Position numbers and translations under genes: made by a program
In this document: positions 36,110 through 48,589 of the stretch, one piece after another
How the letters are laid out: each line of letters begins with the position of its first letter
Position numbering within the stretch: the first letter of the stretch is position 1
The notes under the pieces: model-generated
What the model saw: only the letters and a program-made list of their open reading frames with translations
Database searches by the model: none
What the model was told of the DNA's origin: nothing
Source of the DNA: Liriodendron chinense
Lineage: Eukaryota > Streptophyta > Magnoliopsida > Magnoliales > Magnoliaceae
Direction: 5' to 3'
DNA: 64,000 nt
NCBI GenBank assembly: GCA_003013855.2
Contig: ML058553.1
Span: forward strand, 1,240,001-1,304,000

Positions 36110-36640
36110 GAAGTAGAGCTGTACACAGCCAAGCTTGCTCAGTAGCTTACTTGACTCGGCTTGAAACAGCTTGGTTCAGCTTGATTCGAATGCTGGCTCC
36201 CAATCAAGTCGGGCTTTTCTTCCGTGCTCAAAATGAGTTTCAAGCTGGGGCCCAATTCAGTTCAACTCGACTCAACTCGACTTAGTTAACTCAACTGGAA
36301 CTCAACTCAACTAGCTGAAAATATATGTTGTTTAGTCTCACATCATAACAAAGCAAAGAAATAACAGGTGGAACTCTCTATAAAAGTAAGTGGGGGCGTC
36401 AATGGGTTTTAGGCTGCTTTTAGGCTCGGATTTTAAACAGGCTAAGCTTATTTAAATTTTTATTTTTTCATGCTTAAACTTGGCGTGAATTAGGCTCAAA
36501 CTTAGCTCAAAAGCTTAATGTCAGTTCAGTTCAAAGGCTAAGCTGAGCCGAACACGAGCCAGGATGGTCATTGAACAGCCTAGCTTGAACAGCGCAAAGC
36601 TGGCTCGTGTACAGCTGTACTTGGAAGGGTACCTTGTGTT
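36110..36640. repeat. CTCAACTCGAC / GCTTGG-rich degenerate repeat
   Basis: Reiterated CAACTCGACT, AGCTTGG, GAGCC and complements, similar in style to the ends of the hAT-like element at 15,389-16,423. No clear termini and no gene. Confidence 0.45.
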
Positions 36641-37004
36641 TTCTTTTTCGATACGTATTCGGCATTTACAGCCTGTGATTTCTAGGCTAGAGTGGATGGA
36701 CCCACATATAACCCCAACTGTACCCATGCCTTATGCGTATCAGTATGGAGTTCGAGTTAGTTTTGCGTCTGTCCTGAGTCGTGACTCAGGACCCAGCGTG
36801 TGTGGCTGAATGGTCATGATCAGAGTCGCCCGTGTTTTTATACATTGGGACCCATCTAAGAAGTAAAACAGCCTCAGTCTTTTAATACAGAAAATCGAAT
36901 CTGGACCACTGATGGAAGTTTTGACCTCAACAGGCGTGTGATATATGGGCACGTGTGGTTGCCCGTGTAGGAGAGGAGAAGATTTAAGGGGGGAGTTGAA
37001 CAGG

Positions 37005-37498
37005 AAATCGGATTGCGTCCTGAGTTACTGAGTAAACTCAGTTGGGCCCACTTTAAATGTATGTAGTTTATCTACACCGTCCATCCGATTTTCCAGATCA
37101 TTTAAAGCGTTGAAACTAAAATTAAAGCATATCCAAAACTCAGGTGGACCATACCACAAGAAACAGTGGGTATAATGATCTCCACCGTTGAAACCTTTCT
37201 AGAGGCCGCAGTGATGTTTATTTGTCATCTAACCTGTTCACAAGATCACACAGACGTTGATGAAGGTAAAAAATCAAATATCAGCTTGATTTAAAACTTC
37301 CGCGGCCCCCAAGAATTTTTCAATGGTACAGGTTGAATTCACATTGTTTCATGTGGTGTGGTCCACTTAAGATTTTTATATGCTTTATTTTTTGTCACAA
37401 GCTATAAAATTATCTATTTAAGTGGATGTACGGAGTGGATGAAATACATAAATCACGGTGGACCCTGCAGAGTTTACTCAGTAAGCAATCGGCTTCAG
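37005..37498. repeat. Foldback element, subfamily A variant, with TSD
   Basis: 494 bp. Arms share ACTGAGTAAACTC exactly near both ends. Flanks TTGAACAGG (36,996-37,004) and CTGAACAGG (37,499-37,507) agree at eight of nine bases, a third independent case of a 9-bp duplication. Confidence 0.75.
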
Positions 37499-37507
37499 CT
37501 GAACAGG

Positions 37508-37985
37508 TATTACCTTACTGTGTGGGGCCCACCTTGATCAATGTGTTGTATATCCAAGCCGCCCATCCGATTTTCTCAGCTAATTTTAGGAATCTACCCA
37601 AAAAGTAAGAAGATCTAAATGACAGGTGGGACACACCAGTGGAAAAAGATAGTGAATGACCATTAAAAGCTTTTTGTAGGCCACAAAAGTTTTGGATCAA
37701 GCTGATATTTGTATTTTCCATTCATCCAGGTCTGGTTGATCTTATCAACGGGTTGGATGGAAAATAAACATTGTTTATCTTCTTATAGTGGAACCCGGGA
37801 AGTTTCAATCATAGGCGTTCAATCACCACTTTTTCATGTGGTGTGGTCCACCTGAGAATTAAATCTTGTTAATGTTTGGCAAAACGTACTAAAATAGGCT
37901 GGAAAAACGGATGGACCGCGTGGATATACAACACATAATCAAGGTAGGCCCCAATAGGGATAAGGTACACATTTCGTGTGTACAC
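37508..37985. repeat. Foldback element, subfamily A, head-to-tail neighbour
   Basis: Starts immediately after the duplication of the previous copy. Arms GGGGCCCACCTTGATCAATG and CATAATCAAGGTAGGCCCC; centre CTTATCAACGGGTTGGATGG. The outer limit is approximate. Confidence 0.7.
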
Positions 37986-38338
37986 GTTTTTATAGTATGA
38001 CGCGGCCAGGGATAAGGTGTGAATGAATGAATGAGAGAACAATGAGAAGCCTCATAAATGCAACAGGCGCTTCCGTACGTGACTGAGAGACGATATCGTG
38101 GGGCCGGAAGACCCGGAAGGACTGTTAATGAGCCATCTCTCCTGGTACACATGGCAGAGTGTTGAATCAAACCGATCAGGACCGTCTATTCAGTGGGCCT
38201 TATGGCGTAAGATTTCAAAATTGGCGCCTACTAGACAATTGCTTCCTTTAACGTTTTAGAACTCGGAAACTAGACCCAGATCCAGCCGGTCAGCTTGTTC
38301 GAACTGGACGCCGATTGCCTACTGATGCTGCTAGTAAC

Positions 38339-38850
38339 AAGGTGGATCAGCATAAGGGTTGGTTTCAAATCTCTGTGGGCTACACCATGATGTATGTGTT
38401 TTATCCATGCCGTCCATCCATTTTTCAGTCTTATTTTAAGGCACAAGCCCAAAAATGAGATAGATCCAAATCTTAGGTGGGCCACGCCAGAGGAAAACAG
38501 TGGGGATTGAACTTCCACCATTAAAATCTTCCTAGGGCCACTGTAATGTTTATTTGCCATCCAACCTCTTGATAATGTCTCATAGACATAGATGAAAGGG
38601 AAAAAAAATATATCATATTGATAACAAATTTCTGTGGCCCCAAGAAGGTTTCAACGGTGGACGTTCAATCCCCACTGTTTTCAAATGGTGTGGTTCGTCT
38701 GAGATTTGAATCTGTCTCGTTTTTGGGCTCGGTGCCTTAAAATAAGACCGAAAAATGGATGCACGGCGTGGATAAAACACATACATCATGGTGGGGCCCA
38801 CAGAGATTTGAAACCACCGCTTATGACTGGCTGATCCGCGCCCGGCTACT
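38339..38850. repeat. Foldback element, subfamily A, well-paired arms
   Basis: Left GGTGGATCAGCATAAGGGTT then TTTCAAATCTCTGTGGGC. Right ends with the mirror GCCCACAGAGATTTGAAACC and TTATGACTGGCTGATCCGC. Good pairing over at least 80 bp of each arm. Confidence 0.75.
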
Positions 38851-39006
38851 TGTAGGTGATCTGCGGGCCCGACGTGATGTATGTGTTTTATCAAAGCGAT
38901 CCATCTAGTTTGCCACCACATCATTTCATGGTACGAGCCCCAAAATAAGATTGTTCTATTTGCACAATTAATTAATTAAACATAAGGCCACATCTATTAA
39001 TAAAGG

Positions 39007-39009
<3 letters not shown>

Positions 39010-39064
<55 letters not shown>
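39010..39064. repeat. TA microsatellite, about 27 units
   Basis: Uninterrupted TA run. Likely length-variable between individuals. Confidence 0.95.
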
Positions 39065-39068
<4 letters not shown>

Positions 39069-39075
39069 ACATGAG

Positions 39076-39145
39076 CAATTGATATATTGTGAGCATGCCA
39101 AAGATGTATTCAATTGATATATTGTGAGCATGCCAAAGATGTATT
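39076..39145. repeat. 35-bp exact tandem duplication
   Basis: The 35-bp unit starting CAATTGATATATTGTGAGCA and ending GATGTATT is present twice without a mismatch, 12 bp from the TA tract. Confidence 0.92.
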
Positions 39146-39149
39146 CGAC

Positions 39150-40840
39150 GCCCGTTCAATTGAACATTGGTCCCGTGTTGAGCTAAACTAAATTAAATCG
39201 ATTTCAAAGAACTAACCACCTTCTCAACCATCGACACTTACAACAGTCATATGATTTTAGAAAAATATGGATTAATTCTTCTTAATATATTCTTTTTACC
39301 TTATGTTGAGATATTTTCTTTCACTAGTGATAATAGACTTTATATTTCTCAAAAAATTAATAATGAATAGATTTAAAATTAAAGGCTAAAAATGTTGATT
39401 TTATTAATTTGTATTTAAAGCTTAATACAATTAGCAAATAAACAACTAAGTAAAGAAATAAGCGAAAGACAAATATCTATAATTGACTGTATGAACAAAT
39501 AAGATGTGACCAGTGGTTTGATCTTTCAAGGACCCAGTTGATCGAAACTTGATGATGGTGGGTCGTGGATATTTATGTTATTCCTAAACATATTACAACA
39601 ATAGCACAGGATGATGGTGATGTAAGCTAATTCAAGCTCTGGACATTCTATGATGTCATTGGACAGAAGTGAAGGTACTAAAATCTAAAGATAAAAGTAG
39701 CATTGCACTATGCACATTGATTGTGTTTAGCATATATTGATCTATCCTTCAAGTTTTCATAGAGTGTTATTTATATAAGCTTCTAGAAGGCGTTGGTCTT
39801 ACGTAGTCTTCGATATCATGAAAAATTTAGATGATTGACTGTTAAATTTCCTTGATTCTTTCATGTAAGTGTAGCCTATCATACGCAGTCACGTTTATAA
39901 AAGATCCTTTTTACATCTTATCATTTCAGTCTTGCAACACATGTTAAAAGCCATATCTTAAAAAGAGTGGTGATTGAACACACACCATTTTTCTTTTAAA
40001 ACAATTGTATTTAAGCGCTTCATATATTGTATTTGTGCATGTGCAAAATTTTAAATGCTACATATTTACTACATATACACCATACATTGCAAAATGTTCC
40101 ATGGCATCTACCAAGTTGCCCTTACATTTTCAAGAACTGCACATTATGTATCAAATAATCCTTATTCATTCCAGTATATATGTCAAATAATCCTTATGTT
40201 GTTGCTAATTTTCAGCAACTGATGAGGTAGGATGAATATCCTCTCGAGATGTGATCATAGATTGATTTTAGAGATGGAGAAGATTTTGGATCCTCTGATT
40301 CAAGACCTGCGAAAATATAACAAAGGCTAAGAGGTGATTAGGGACCGGCCATTAACTAGTCTTCCAATGCCTGAGTCAGTAGAATCTTGAATAAAAATTA
40401 TATATCTTTCTTGGATAAGTTTTTGCGTACCTCTATAATGGAAAAGATGTATCCATTTATACACTTAGGTTGGAAGATTGTATCCCATTTTCAAGGCTGT
40501 AATTTCAGGGGAGTGATCCTCAAATCACCGTGATCCTCGGGCCTTTCCGTGGTCATGGGAAACATTTCCGTATTCTTCGACGATCTTCCTGACTAAAATC
40601 AAAACCTTCGATCTCGACATTCATGGTTCAAAGACCCGAGGTCATCTTTGAGTCGAAGTTGAGGAGTCTAATTTTATATCAAGTCGGATTGTTCCAACCT
40701 ATAGATAGGTCAATTTCTATCCGACCTGAGGTCAGCTCATTATTTACCTATAACACCTTAATCATTCACATGTACATCCCTGTGCGCTTGGTTTGTCCCC
40801 TCTAGGTTACCAACGATATGCCAAAAACCAACGATATTCA
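39150..40840. other. AT-rich stretch with no recognised gene
   Basis: The composition differs from its surroundings: AT-rich and free of the foldback vocabulary until about 40,840. Part of it (40,430-40,620) has the style of an LTR leader, but I see no PBS, polypurine tract or pol remnant. Possibly an old retroelement or low-repeat intergenic DNA. Confidence 0.35.
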
Positions 40841-41190
40841 TAACGCAGGTGAGCCACACCATATGAAACCATGGGAATCATGCCCACGAGATCTAAAAGC
40901 ACTTGGTGGAGCCCAATGGCCAAAAGTTTGGTGCAACCCCTCGTCCAAGTGGGACACACAATAGATGAGCCAGATGTCTAAACCTAGTCTCATTATATAC
41001 AACCAGGAAGATTTCAATGGGCTACATCCACTCTCAGCTGTTGTCTGTGGTGTGGCCCACCTAAGTCATGGACTTGCATGATTTTTAAAAACCCATGGCG
41101 GACCATGGAATGGTGCATCTGATTAATTGGATGGATGGATGTCATACATCACGGTGGGGCCCACAGCTTGATCTCATGGAATCATTGTAC
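40840..41190. repeat. Divergent foldback-family copy
   Basis: Right arm GGATGGATGTCATACATCAC followed by GGTGGGGCCCACAG is clear. The left arm begins near GCAGGTGAGCCACACCATAT and lacks the terminal GGGCCCAC. Confidence 0.5.
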
Positions 41191-42077
41191 CTTGTCCACT
41201 AGCACATGCCATTTAAGTTATCTGGAGACCATTTATTACAGTGGGCCAGCAAGAAGATAAGCCATTACTCGAAACATTTCAGTGATCGGAAAACAACCCT
41301 TGTCGTCCAATCAACGAGGGTTGACTATTCTAACGTTGGCTAAAATAATCTGGCTATCTCCAAATCAATGGTCATGATCATCTGTGTACAAGTGCCCCCA
41401 TGTGTTGCGGTGTACAGTTACGCATACCCCATACTATAAACTCAATCATAGAGACAGAAAAAAAAAAAAAAAAAAAAACCACTGTATAAACGGTTAGAAA
41501 CCATACATATCTATATATCTATATATATCTATATGTGCAACATTTCAGTTCCAAGTCTCACATTCTCACCCAAAAAAAAAAGGACCCAAAAAAAATATAT
41601 CAAGGAATAAAAAAAAAAAAAGTTTCCAAAAGCCTCCACCATCTTGCACGAGTTCGTTTGCCATGCCTAGTGATGTGGGCCCATCTAGCATGTGTAGCCC
41701 GATCAGGCCGTCCGTTTATCAGGCCCTTCATCTGCTGAATACTACCGTTGATAGGCCATAATCCAAGCTAGTCAAACAATGCTGAACATCATTTCAAATG
41801 AATGTGAACGGTGGGATTAGTTATATATCCACCATCCATTCAGCATTACTTTTGAATATAATCCCATCCTCAATGAGGCCCAGCAAATGTATGGTCCAGA
41901 TCGGAGTTGCTGAACTAGCCCTATCTAACAACACATGCTGGTGTGATAAAGCATGCAAAACGAAACCCTAACCTCCACATGTAATGAAAACGGCTAAAAC
42001 CGCTCCGACCCCTAAACCAAAAAAGGCAATTTGTGAAGAAAGAGGGCGTTAGCCGTTAGGGAGTTAAGAGCCTCTGG
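41190..42077. other. Downstream flank of the MYB gene
   Basis: Poly-A tracts at 41,459-41,478 and 41,570-41,620 and short foldback-like words, but no complete element and no gene. The MYB 3' untranslated region should lie in the upper part of this stretch. I found no clear AATAAA on the minus strand close to the stop. Confidence 0.4.
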
Positions 42078-45000
42078 TCAATCGCTCGGGAACATAGAGA
42101 AATTACCAATATGCCCCTGTAAGAACCCCAGCTCGTCCGTCGGAAAATCCAGCAGCAGATTCAGCGATGTCTCCGGCGAGTCATCGTCCTCCATTTCCTC
42201 ATTTGAGCTGGACGAATCTGACTTCACCAACACTCCGGTCTCAACATCGTCGGACCCACACCGGTCGCTCGTTATAGTAGAAGCTGTTGCCGTTGCGGCT
42301 GCCATTGCAGTTGATGAGGACGCAGGGGAAATGGGGCTATTACACGTGGCAAGTTCTCGGCCGCGGAACTTTCTGAAGGACTCCCCGACGTCGGAATTCC
42401 AAATGCGAAGGAAGTGGTCAGCATTGGATTTTCCAGGCGTGGAGGCGACAGTATCACTTTGGGAGGAGAAGAAGAGAAGAGATTCTCTTGATAGGCGCGC
42501 CTCAGCTTCTAGCCTGGCACTCTCCCATTGAGCCATGTGGCGGGTAGCCGGTGATGCAGCAGATGATGTGACAGTGGAGCCGGTCGCATGGGATGTGGGG
42601 TCAAGCCCCATGCGGGCCAGGCGCTTCTTCAAATGGGTGTTCCAAAAGTTTTTTATCTCGTTGTCAGTTCTCCCCGGGAGCTGTGAGGCGATCGTGGACC
42701 ACCTGAAGAAGAAGAAGAAGAAGGCAGTGTAATTGCGGTGGTGGATGAGCAAAAATACAACCAGGGCGCACTTTAGCATGTTAGAAGTCTCAATTCGTTA
42801 TCTGGATCTTTCATCAGGTGGACCCTACTACGGAGTAGAGGTGCAAAAGTGTGGTGCACAACCAGTGTAGTTTATTTCAACTTTGAGTGAGTGGGGCCCA
42901 CTTGATGGACGATCTTGAATCACCAGCACACGCCCTCTCGGCAATGAGATCTGGAAGATTACCCATCAGTTATTAAGGTCAAGATAGTTTGCCTATTCTT
43001 CATAAGATAGGGCCCACAACTTGGAGTAGCTGGATTGAGTTCCAACTATGCCACAGATGTAAAGGATGAGCTGCCGCATTTAAAAAACGTTCGAAAGGCA
43101 GATAGCAGTCTGGCCTGACGTAGACAAGACCCATTACTTAAATGGCCTCAAAATTGTTGTAGAACAGGGGGCCGATGGCTTTATGCGGATGACTTTATTA
43201 TAGTCAGGTTAGTAAGAAATTCTAACTTGAAGTAGAACAAAATGACCTAATCAGACATTATAACTAATTTCGAAAGAGCTCTTACCTTGTAACCGGCAAT
43301 CTATTTTGTTTGTCTGATATAGAGTTAGAAAGCTATAAACGAGCTCTACACCCTAACCGGCAATCTATTTTGTTTGGTACTCATAGTGTGCCGTAAAGGC
43401 CATTATGAGGTTGTGAAGGCTGTTACGTGGCAACCATTACACGTTATTGGGTCGTAACGGTTGTAACAACAGTGATGGAAAAGAAAATAACATGTAACAG
43501 CCGTTAACGGCCTGTTACATTCCTTATAAAGGCTGTAACAATCCTATAATAGCCTGTCACATGGTAGATATAGGTTTTTCAAATATGCTTTTTTAACGTT
43601 ACGAGACAAATATAGGTTTTTTGGATTTTTTTTTTTCAATAACAAAAGGTAATAGTGGTGGCCGTTATAGCCACCATTACCATTACCATTGCGGAATATT
43701 TTGCTAGTACTAGATTGGCAAAATTCAATAATTTTAAGTATCAAATTAGGGTATTTAGTTTAAAACTTTCTATTTTTAGTAAGTTTGGTTTTTAGTGTTT
43801 TTAGGGTTTTGAGAATCCAATTGTGGTCCAGAATCTTTATTTAAATCATTTAAGAGTTGTTTGCAGGTTCTAGTAGGACTAGAAGACTTTTTACTATTTT
43901 TAGTTTTGGAGAAGTGTCCTATTTCAAATTGAATTAGAAGTCTAGGATTTCTTATGTTTATATAAACAAATGAGCATCACTTTTAATGGTATAAATTTTA
44001 TTCTCATTTTTAAGAGTCTATCCTTATAGTTTGAATTGCTATTTTTTGAAAAATAACAATGATTTCCTCTTTGTATCTATATACCCACTACATTATTTGG
44101 TATCAGACTACATAAAAATAGTCTACAGAGGCCCATAGGATGGATCTGTCCATGATGGTGTCCATTGATGTTGAGTAGCCCTGTAGATGAGCATATGTAA
44201 GATGGAGATGATAAGTTACTGTGGACCTAGTTCCTATTAAGACACCGCTTACGCATAATTCAAATCATGATTATTCAATGCTCATCCAAGAGTTTGTACT
44301 GGAGCACGGTTTAAATATCCATTTTGGTGCATCAAAGTCACTACCAATGCAGGTTGTATCACTGTTCAAAGAGAAACAGGCCGTACCACCATCGGATTGC
44401 ATCCTTAGATTGATCTGAACTGTTCATGTTCTCAATATGACCAAGAACACTACCATCATGTAGAAGCTATGGTCTCCTAATCATGCTTCATTAAAAACAT
44501 TAAAAATTCATTATCATACACAATCAACCTGGGTACCATAGAATTCAAAACACCAACGATTCAAATCATATTTAAGATGCACTCAGTGTTGTATGGAGCC
44601 TTCCATCTGTGCAGAAAACAAGGTGTTTGACCGAGCATGCCTCGAGACAGGTCAAAATCTGAGGCTCCACAGGACTATGGAATTCAAAAATATTGGTGAA
44701 ACTCACTGGATGATTTTTTGCTGTTCAACTGGTCGAACATGTGTCATCGATGGTGCGCGTTTATTAGCAATTTTAAGCATTTTGTTTCTATTCCCAGTCT
44801 CATGTTATAGATGGGTGTAATCTGGATTAGGGTTTAACACTTGAGTTCTAAACACGCTTAGAGAGTTTTGGGCAGAAGAAAAGCTTCGGTTCTCTATCGG
44901 TGAGGTAAGAGGGCACTGTACTCTAGCAGAACCAAAATGGGTCAAAGACCAACCACTCATTTTATAGCTAGGATTAGAAAGGATTGAGTTGGTTCAAGTT

Positions 45001-47081
45001 AAAGGGAAGAAAACACTTGAGGATCTAGATTTAAATAAGGATATGATCCTTTATAGATTGCAATGGTCGGGATAAAGCTTAGATGATTGATGAGGATTCT
45101 ACGACCAGGATCTTTGAATTTTGCGCATGAGTTATCTGAGGCAAGGCCCATGATATCAACAGCTTAGATGAAAGTTCAAAATATCTTGTGATCATTTGTA
45201 CCATGTATCCATCTGAACCGACAATGACATGGTCCAATAAATTGGGTTATGATATTTTGAGCCTTGGTTTGAATTAATGAACCAGTGGACCCCACTTGTG
45301 TACAGATTGAAAGCCCCGTATAGGTTGATTGAGCATTGTTTCATACGCCAATTACACCAAGGGCAAGTGATGGGACCGCAATGCTAACAAAAAGAGAGGC
45401 GAAATTAAGAGAGAGAAAGGAACCTATTGCCGACAATGGCGTGTAGCTGGATGATGGTCTTCTCTTCATCCGCAGTGAACGGTCCCCGTTTGATGTCTGG
45501 CCTAAGATAGTTGGTCCACCTAAGCCGACAGCTTTTCCCACACCGAAGCAGACCTGTACCAAATATGAAAAATTCACACCCAAAGTTAAAACAAAAATAC
45601 CATAGCCGAGCAGTCCTTTCTAACCGTCCATTGGGCTTCTATATTTATGGCCCACCAGATGAATGGACCAGCGCTGACGTGTCCATGTGATGAGCAGTTT
45701 TGTGCACGATGCACCGCAAAGAAAAAATGGATCACGGAAAAGGTTTGAGTTCACGCGCGTACGCATACGAATCGGTGTACCCCAGCCTCCCAACGACGTC
45801 GGAGCGCGGTGGAGATGAGCGGGAATCCCGACGAGCATTCAAAACGTCCACCGGTAATGGAAGAAAGGAGTACAAGTGTCACCGGACGATATTTACAAGG
45901 TGGGACCCACCACAGCGACTAAATGAGCAATAAAAGGCAAAAGTCTGACGGACCATCCATGGTGGTGGTCCACACAATGGCGGTATGATCTACGCTCTTG
46001 ATCTTCACAAACACTAGGGCTTCTAGAATTCGGGCAAAGATAAGATATCCAAAACATGACGTTTATGTCCCTTGCGACTACCTTGGAAATAGCCTGATTC
46101 AGCTTGTAATTAAAAAACAAATACAAGGGCAGTTCTGACCTTTTAATCAGAGAGGAGATCTCGGCAGCGGCAGCGCCTGCTAAGGATGAACGCTAAGCAC
46201 TCACACCGCGAAAACGTAGCAGAAAACGGACGACTAGAAAGGAACAAAACTGACGGAAGAGTCAAACGAGCTTTTCGTCTGCCTCAGCGACAACCGAGTC
46301 AACTCGGAAAATCTAGAAATCACAAACCGAGTCACCGATTCCCGAAAACCGCTCTCGATCCCAGCAAACCTAACTTCACAGAAGAGAGAGATGTTCTGTA
46401 CGCCTGGTGAATCCAGGCCGTCCAACTGGTGGGCTCTTTCCAACGGAAATTATGAACAATGATCAAGTGCACCTCAATGGACGGAAAATTTACAGCCAGC
46501 CTTTCAAATTTGGCAGACGTGTCACGAGTGCATGACATCCGAGCCGTCTAAAAGGTTGGCCCCACTCTCGTAAGCGTTCAGATCAAAGATCAGGCTGGTC
46601 CAACATAAGGTACGCGTGTGGCCATCCTGGTGAGTGGATCGACATGAGTTTTTGGGAGAATGATATTCAAGGTAGGGCCAGCCATTTCAACGGCTCAGAT
46701 TCCCTCTAAACGTGACAGGCAGCCGGTTTTTTCTCCGTCACTGCTTGTGGGGAGACTTCTCCATTTTGAATCTGGACCGCCGATAGTTTCTTATTTTTAC
46801 CGTCCATCTGAAGGCAAGAACTGACAGCAAGGGCTGGGTTTTCGGTGTGGTTTATACAAAGGTCCGCCATTTGGACGGTCCAGATTCACAAAACGGACAG
46901 TGAACTACGTGTACTGTATAGTTGAGAGAAAGAGAGAGACTGTTGAACCTGCTAGCTTGGGAAGCGACCTCCAGCTGCCATGGCCGTTCTTCTTGATGTA
47001 ATCGACGAGGATCTCATCTTCTTCAGGCGTCCACGGCCCTTTCTTCAATCCCTGCTTCTCACAGCAAGGAGCTCTTCCCAT
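42078..47081 (-). CDS. R2R3-MYB transcription factor, MIXTA/MYB17-like (three exons)
   Basis: Nuclear DNA-binding regulator. Coding exons on the minus strand: 47,081-46,949 (133 bp), 45,553-45,424 (130 bp), 42,702-42,078 (625 bp). The 133/130 bp exon sizes and split-codon positions are the hallmark of plant R2R3-MYB genes. The frame joins cleanly to 295 residues. R2 has Trp17, Trp37 and Trp57; R3 has Phe70, Trp89 and Trp108, the canonical pattern. MGRAPCCEKQGLKKGPW opens the protein, and PGRTDNEIKNFWNTHLKKRL closes R3. Residues 145-158, AQWESARLEAEARL, form the subgroup 9 motif of MIXTA-like proteins (MYB16, MYB17, MYB106), regulators of epidermal cell outgrowth, cuticle or floral identity. 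The C-terminus is Ser/Asp/Glu-rich, typical of an activation region. There is no bHLH-interaction signature in R3. Assignment to MYB17 rather than MYB16/106 is a judgement from memory. Confidence 0.92.
43380..43690. repeat. GTAACGGC/GTTAC-rich degenerate repeat in MYB intron 2
   Basis: Short palindromic words GTAACAGCCGTTAACGGC, CTGTTAC and GTAACGG recur on both strands. AACCGGCAATCTATTTTGTT is also duplicated just upstream (near 43,290 and 43,354). Resembles widespread plant repeats of unknown class. Confidence 0.45.
43740..44112 (+). mobile_element. Ty1/copia LTR end and primer-binding site relic in MYB intron 2
   Basis: ATATACCCACTACATTATTTGGTATCAGAC (here split: ATATACCCACTACA, then TTTGGTATCAGAC at 44,097-44,109) matches the usual LTR end followed by the initiator-methionine tRNA primer site TGGTATCAGAGC, with the last bases changed. 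The retroelement runs antisense to the MYB gene. The LTR start is uncertain and no gag or pol frame follows. Confidence 0.45.
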
Positions 47082-47325
47082 TCTCTCTCTCTCTCTCCGA
47101 AAATCAAAGGAGGCGGTGATGAGAAGATCGATCGAGTGAATCCAATCTCAGAGGCATAAATGCAAAGATCGGCGATTTTTCATCTGCGAAAATCGAAGCA
47201 AGATAAAAGGGTGAGAAATTAAAAGCTGGAAAGAAAAGGACGATCGGCGATTTTGAGGCCGGCTTTGCATTCAATGTGACATGGAAATCGCGATTTTTCT
47301 CTTTTTACACCCTTGTTCATCAGGA

Positions 47326-47336
47326 CTTTATATATA
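47326..47336 (-). promoter_or_regulatory. MYB TATA box
   Basis: On the minus strand TATATATAAAG, about 245 bp before the start codon. GA/CT-rich tracts lie on both sides (47,337-47,350 and 47,401-47,425). The transcription start would be near 47,300, giving a leader of about 220 nt. Confidence 0.55.
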
Positions 47337-47400
47337 GAGAGAGAGAGTGAAGTAAATGAGATTCTTAAGGAAGAAGACTGTCAGATCGAAATTAAAGAAG

Positions 47401-47425
47401 GAGAGAGAGAGAGAGAGAGAGAGAG
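47401..47425. repeat. GA microsatellite upstream of MYB
   Basis: About twelve GA units on the plus strand, hence CT on the coding strand. Further GA and CT blocks lie at 47,493-47,503 and 47,535-47,549. GA tracts of this type are targets of plant BPC proteins; whether this is so here is not shown. Confidence 0.75.
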
Positions 47426-47559
47426 GAAGGGAGATGGGCGATTTATGGCGGGAAAAGAGAGTTGCAGATCTCTGATTCTTCTCTGCTTGTGAGGGAGAGA
47501 GAGAGAAGGAAGGAGAGATTTCTTACACACACACACTCTCTCTCTCTCTTCTTTATGTT

Positions 47560-48588
47560 TTAATGACTCTTATCTTTCTCTCGTATTTTGAACTGGCTCT
47601 GTGGCTGACTCGCTGCTGAAGCTGGGAAAATGAGGAGAGAATGGATATTTATAGCCTGGAATTCGGATGTCAATGAAACTCAGGATGGGCGTCAAAGTGG
47701 CGTCAAAATTTTTATTTATCATGTCCATGTGGCAAATCAGAGAAAAAATAATTTGATACTCTGGCAGAGTATGAACGAAGATACTCAGGAATTTAGGAAT
47801 TTACTCAGAAACTGTTTGACATCCAAATAATTCAAATTAAATCGTCTCACAGTATGGATGTTTCATGAACCAAAAATTACACTTATTTGGTTATAAAAAA
47901 GTACGAGATTGCTCGACTTTTATTGGACGGTCACAAATGAATACAATTCAATGATATTATTTCCAGGAAACAACTGTCCACGAATTATAATTGTTTAACT
48001 GACCTCATTTTTATCTTGTAACTTAACGTCGGTGGGTAACATAACTTAGTTGTTTTAAATTAGTTAATATATGCCACTTGTAAATTTGTAAGTGCCTGCG
48101 TATCAAGTACGCGGCAGGAGTATCAAATAACTCTCTTGTGCATCGGCAAACAGAGGCCCACGCGCAAGGATACTTCGAGGATTATACATGAGTTGCTTCA
48201 AATAACCATCCGTAAACGACACAACTTTTATATGATTTTTTTTTTTTTTTCCCTCATGAATTCATAAACGGTTTTCCTTTGGCACCTTGTATTTGGTTGT
48301 ATTCGAAGGTATTTGGATAGCGTGGTAAAATTAGTAAATTAGTGATAAATAGAATTAATTTAAAAAGAAAATTATAATTTAATGTGTTTTAATTTTTATT
48401 TTTTTATGGTTTTGGATGAAATGTCTTTTTGACTTTCTTAAAGGCCTATTTGATTTACCAATTACCTCAATATTATAAATGAAATCGGCAATGATTGTAA
48501 AATACTTATCTTTAGATAGCAACTGCATTGCACTATTGATTCCTAATGTTTGGTTTATTCCCAATAAAATCGTATAATAACATTCTTA
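47560..48588. other. Intergenic AT-rich stretch between MYB promoter and copia relic
   Basis: No gene seen. Sentences such as GTGCCTGCGTATCAAGTACG (48,093) resemble duplication block 1 at 11,755-11,850 (GTGCCTGTGTATCATGTGTC), so a distant copy of that repeat may lie at 48,050-48,140. Confidence 0.4.
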
Positions 48589-48589
48589 C

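Noticed and set aside
45620..46540. Several overlapping open frames in MYB intron 1
   Set aside because: They lie between confirmed exons with no splice signals of their own or domain motifs. Considered chance frames.
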